This document shows positions 59,569 through 64,000 of a stretch of 64,000 bases of DNA, one piece after another. The DNA is from Nipponacmea schrenckii (lineage: Eukaryota; Mollusca; Gastropoda; Lottiidae). The notes under the pieces were generated by a model. That model did not search any database. It had not been told where the DNA came from and was given only the letters and a program-made list of their open reading frames with translations. The stretch spans positions 12,048,338 through 12,112,337 of the forward strand of contig CM060199.1 of NCBI GenBank assembly GCA_030562195.1, given 5' to 3'. The stretch's first letter is position 1. Each line of letters begins with the position of its first letter. Both the position numbers and the translations under genes were made by a program.

Positions 59569-62500
59569 TGAGGCGGATTACCCTATAAGCAAACTAGGCA
59601 GGTGCCTTTCGGCCCATGGAAAATTTGGCCCATGACAAATTTTGTAAAATTACCAAATAGTTAATAAATTCCCGCAGGCCCATCGAAAATTCGGCCCAGC
59701 CGATGAGAAATTTCTTCCCATACAAAAACCCATACTTATACTTTATTATAAAGGTCTCGCAACCTTAGTTACCATATTATTTAAATGTTTCTTTTTGCCA
59801 TGCTTTAATGTTTCTGTGACCTATATAATTTTTTCAGGTTAGTTATCTCCCTTGAAATACATTCATTTTTTATCTAAACTAGCTGTGTACGTGTATTGTG
59901 TCATTTCTTGTGAGATTAGTGCTGTTGTTCGTAGAGATAGAACCTTTCTCACCTATTTGTAAATTGTTTCTCTTGATACAGGGATTAACTGTTAACTCTT
60001 ATTTTTACCTACCAACCTACCGCATGTTATCGTGTGATTTAGTTATTGTTTGTTTACTAGTCGACTTTTTATTAAAATACCGTTTGATGTTGATATACAG
60101 ACGACGCTACTGTGTTGTCTTTTTGTCAGCATTCGCCAAGACTTTTGAGTGAACGACCCATAGTAAATAGGCCAAAATTTAAATATTTTGGATTGGAATC
60201 CAGTTTGTTCCGACTTTCGGCTTCGAAAGTTTTAGTTTCAAAAGTTTTTATTGTGAACATAATTGTTATTTGCCCACTTGTGGGGCCTATTGTTACACGT
60301 ATATATAATCAAATCCAGATTCGTCCAGATTTTTTTACAAATTGTATGCAGGGCCTACTCTGTAACTGATAATTTAAAAATAATTATGCTTAACAGCGTA
60401 AGATAATCGTGGCTCAAAATCAGAACGGGTGGATGGGAGAAAGTTCTTAAAAAACCGGTAGGAGGCCAAGAAGGTGAAAGAAGCCGCTAATACAAGCGCA
60501 AAAAAATACAATTTTTTTCGCTTCCAGTTCCACTGATGATGCTTATGCGATGGAGGTTATTGGCGATTCTGGTTGCACTTGTAGTTATAGTAAAACAAAC
60601 CCAACTGATCATCCGATGGACGATGATGATGTAGTCAGTGCAGAGAGCGATTCTGAGCATGAAAGTGAAGGCGAATCTAATCAGCTCCCTGTTTGTGCAC
60701 ACGAATCTGAGACTGAACAGAAATTTCCATCAGATATTGGTAGGCTATGTGGCCGCCTCTGATAACTGATGGAATGAGGGATTATTTTGTATCTGGGGAA
60801 CATCTGAAACTCTGTCAAGATATATTATTGGGGCACTTGAAAATTCAAAAAGAAAGGTTGGGAACATAAAGTATGAACGTAGGATTACTAATGATTTCTT
60901 CTGCAGGCGTTTGAGAAATGGGGAGAAGTTAAAACGCGGATGGCTCTGTTATTCTGTTGCGGGCTCCGTAAAAAGGAGGTTATTTTGCTCCATATGCAAG
61001 CTGTTTGGTACATGTAATTCCAGATCTGGTTGGGCAAATGATGGTATTGAGCATTGGAAAAAATGGTCTTGCTGTTATAGAGAAACACGAGGTGACGAAC
61101 ATAAAGATGCACATATGAAATATATTCTCAGCAGGAAAATAGTTGGCCGAAAAGATCTTGCATTTCAAGAGCAAGCGATATCAACCCTGGCTTACTAGAA
61201 GGATGTATTGAAACGAGTAGTGTCTGTGGTTCGTTGGTTGGGAGTTAGAGGCTTACCGTTTCGAGGGTATGATCATGAACAATTCGGTAATGATGACAAT
61301 GGAAGTACGTTGGTCTTTTCGATTTGATAGCACAGTATGACCAATTTCTTTCTCATCACATTGATAAATATGGCAACCAAGGCATTGGTACTGTTTCTTA
61401 TCTATCTAAGACTACACGCGAAGAGTTTATAGAACTTTTTGGTGAGTGTGTAAGACGAGATATAGGCGAAATATTTTTCGTTTACTGCCGATTCCATACC
61501 CGATATTTCCCACATTGATCAACTATCAATTGTTTTACGTTACACTCAAGAAAATGGTCCTATCGAAAGATTTTTTTACATTCGTTCCTATCCGTAAACA
61601 TACAGGAAAGTATTTGGCGGGAGTTGTGCTGTCTATATTTGAAGCTAATGGTATTCATATACCTGAATGTAGGGGACAATCGTATGATAATGCTGCTAAT
61701 ATGTCTGGAAAGTATAATGCAGTCGCATATAAAATCGATGAATGATTTGGCTGATTTTGTCCCTTGTATATAGTGGGCACTCTTTGAATCATTTCGGACA
61801 AGGATCTGTAGAATGTGTTGACAGTGCGAACAGATACTTTATTTTTTTACAGGGACTGTATAACTTCATGGTATTGTCCACACATAGGTGGAACATGCTT
61901 CAAGATAAAATAAAAGAAGTTAATTCACCAGTCTTGAAACGGTTGTCAGACACTCGTTGGTCAGCTCACAGCGATGCAGTTACTGCTATCTTGAAGGGAT
62001 ATGGTAAAATACGAACTATTGGTAGAAATGTCCTTATCAGATGATGAAAAACCAGACACAAAATCTGAAGCTGCGGGTTTTGCTGAAACTATGTCTAAGT
62101 TCGAAACAGCCATCATGACTACCGTGTGGCAAACCATACTCTCCAGTATAAACAGGACACTGCAGGATCCAAAATTAGCCATCAACTCAGTTGGACAACG
62201 CTGGCGATGAATTTTGTCAATTTAGCTTATTGATGAGAAAATTTCCTAGAAATATTGAAAGTAAGGTTAGTGCTGAAACTGAAATGATTCAAATCATTCA
62301 TCAGAATCAGCTACAAGCTGAGTATCCTAAAGTAGAGGTAACTCTGAGGATCGAATGCATCTGCAGAGCGATCTTTGTCAAGATTAAAACTAATGAGGTG
62401 ATCTACAGGAGCGTTATGTGTGAGGATCGACTAAATTGTTTGAGCCTATGGTGATGTATGCCGACATCGTGCATAGGCCTAAGATTGATGCTGATGAGCT

Positions 62501-62636
62501 CTGTTCCTGAAAAAAAAAGATCGCAAACTTCCTGCCATTAAAGTGTAATCACTCAATGCACCCTCTCTAAAATGGGAAATTGGGCCCTTTAGCCTTCGTT
62601 TGCCTACGGCCCAGCAATTCCATAATCCGCCACTGA
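59569..62636 (+). mobile_element. full-length but decayed hAT transposon
   Basis: The exact 8-bp duplication gctccgac at 59561-59568 and 62637-62644 flanks the element. The right end reads taatccgccactga and the left tgaggcggatta, a slightly damaged hAT terminal repeat (expected CAGTGGCGGATTA-like). Interior tips also match: gcctacggccc on the right against the ggtgcctttcggccc word on the left. The 3.07 kb body carries transposase remnants on the plus strand. Confidence 0.92.
60546..62530 (+). pseudogene. hAT transposase remnant (TTF finger, DUF4371, hAT dimerisation)
   Basis: Pieces in shifting plus-strand frames, in the right order for a ZMYM1-like hAT transposase. There is an acidic N-terminal part near 60620-60700. 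A TTF-type finger region follows (60911-61198: RGWLCYSV, RRLFCSICKLF, then DWKK-like HWKKW). The DUF4371-type core has CRGQSYDNAANMSGKYN (about 61660). LKRLSDTRWSAHSDAV lies near 61935-61980. The C-terminal hAT dimerisation segment has YRSVMCEDRLNCLSL (about 62404-62450). At least five frame changes or stops separate these, so no functional protein is encoded. Confidence 0.88.
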
Positions 62637-62644
62637 GCTCCGAC

Positions 62645-63890
62645 AAGATTCGTCAGAATCTCCGATCTATAAAACGCCTGATAGAGTTCACACGCGAACT
62701 GCTTTGTAACCAAGGCCAGTGTTTCCAATGAGATTCGTCTCAATAACACGAACTATAAGTGTCTAACGATTCTGATATACGGCATCATAATGAAATTACA
62801 TACAGATATTCATTTCTGTAAAGACAGTATTTTCAGCATTAAAATAAACACATATTTTATAAGTTAGTTTTGCCTTCTACTAATGAAGAATCATTCGCGC
62901 ACGACCTTTAAAATGTAGACTTAAGGAGATAAATTGAGGTTATCCTATGGCTACGAGTGGATATGGTTTTTATGCCACTCGTGCTTGTGATATTTTCACT
63001 CGTCACTACAAATGGATCTAATGGAAATAAGCAAATGCGTTAAACGATGACAGCCTTTGGCCCCGCCCATCGAATACCAATATGTTTATTCAATGGGCTG
63101 TATTCAATGGTCTACAAGAATATCACTTTTATCCAACTAAAAATTTGAATTTTTTTTTTTTTATCTAGAATGCATCACAGACTTAGTACCTGAGAAAAAA
63201 ACTCATCTAAAACAAATTTGAAATTTTTATTTTTCATGTCAAGTATGGGATCATATTTAGCGCTTACCTCAATTATCAATATTTCAATATTTATAAACAC
63301 GTGTCGATGAGTCGTCTAAAGGTTGTCGGATGTGTCGATGAATTAACTGATATCGAGATACCTAGATTTCCATTAACTTGATATATTATAAGGGAGGTAA
63401 GTCTGATTAATAATTTATGGAAAAGAACACAATAAATGTGTCATGTGAGTATTTTTATTTGTAGATGTGGTCTAGATTTTTTGTAGAATAGAGTTGTGTG
63501 TTCTTTTAGTCTCGGTTATCTAATAAGCAAAGGAAAATCATTTGTCCAGTTATATTGAATTGTGAGAAATCTGACATTTTGAATTTTCTATCACGTGACA
63601 AATTTGACGAATCGAAATAAAGGTAAGAAATAACAGAGTCAATCAACAATGAGCTTACATAAACAAGGTTGAGGTCGCGATGTTCACATGGTTTACACAA
63701 CTCAGTGCAGTTGCCGAAAGTTTAGTAATCTATGTGGTTCCTAATCAAGAATTGTAATAATGTCTGTGCGTGAGGATGATATCGCACCTAACTATTATAA
63801 TAAGGTAAAATATAATCCAAATGTCTATTGGTACTGTAGGCGTAGCGTATTACAGTAAAGCCAAAGGCAAAGGTAAAGTCATTCTATTCA
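62645..63890. other. non-coding stretch
   Basis: No gene or defined repeat recognised. A tacgagtggatatg/ccactcgtg inverted word pair lies at 62950-62990. A run of T lies near 63150. Confidence 0.4.
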
Positions 63891-63960
63891 CAGGCAGTGC
63901 CGCAGTGGATGAGCTGTCAGTGAGGTATTCTACTGTTTGATCACTAGGCCTGTACTACTA
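63891..63960 (+). repeat. tRNA-SINE-like repeat, copy 2
   Basis: tgccgcagtggatgagc (63898) resembles a tRNA A box, and tgtttgatcacta (63934) a degraded B box, about 35 bases apart as in tRNA genes. The whole segment matches 1762-1828 in reverse complement. The window ends soon after, so the 3' end is not seen. It is not a functional tRNA: no cloverleaf is apparent. Confidence 0.5.
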
Positions 63961-64000
63961 TAATATATAAATAGACAAGGTATGCAACAAAATCTAAAAA

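Overview
The window looks like nuclear DNA of a lophotrochozoan animal, most likely a mollusc. It is AT-rich, its genes are split by GT-AG introns, it contains three recognisable conserved animal genes, and much of the rest is hAT, pogo-like and TTAA-type elements, Penelope-like and LINE fragments, and minisatellites. The species cannot be named from the sequence alone.

Left third (about 4.0-19.6 kb): two head-to-head conserved genes. CUL1, the cullin scaffold of SCF ubiquitin ligases, lies on the minus strand (4081-14855). It has 18 coding exons that join without a frame break into 775 codons. A DAZAP2 homologue lies on the plus strand (16295-19520), with five coding exons, 202 codons and two PPxY motifs. 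The 1.4 kb between the start codons probably holds both promoters. CUL1 introns carry a 29-bp minisatellite, a pogo-like MITE and a 1.2 kb TTAA-flanked element with CRE and YY1-like sites. A DAZAP2 intron carries an antisense Penelope-like GIY-YIG remnant.

Middle (19.6-40.1 kb): no convincing gene. It contains a precisely bounded hAT MITE, a 3.4-kb-spaced direct repeat, degenerate tandem repeats, a fold-back relative of the pogo-like MITE, a 1.6 kb minisatellite with a 48-bp unit (which creates a 250-codon open frame), and a Penelope-like reverse-transcriptase tail fragment.

Right of centre (40.1-51.3 kb): a Ly6/uPAR-fold protein of the quiver/sleepless type, on the plus strand. A signal-peptide exon at 40118 joins in phase, across a 10.3 kb intron, to two exons at 50.6 and 51.1 kb. 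The product has ten cysteines and a hydrophobic C-terminal tail suggesting a GPI anchor. The long intron hosts a second hAT MITE and other repeats.

Right end (51.3-64 kb): transposon graveyard. A dispersed repeat with a terminal hairpin abuts a decayed L1/Tx1-like LINE (ORF1 zinc knuckle, endonuclease, reverse transcriptase). Next comes a complete but decayed hAT transposon with an 8-bp target duplication and a TTF-finger/DUF4371-type transposase. The last bases hold a tRNA-SINE-like repeat related, in inverse orientation, to one at 1.8 kb. I found no operon, CRISPR array, tRNA or rRNA, and no convincing wholly new system. The best novelty candidates are the hammerhead-like motif beside the Penelope-like remnant, the conserved hairpin-ended repeat, and the CRE/YY1-bearing TTAA element.
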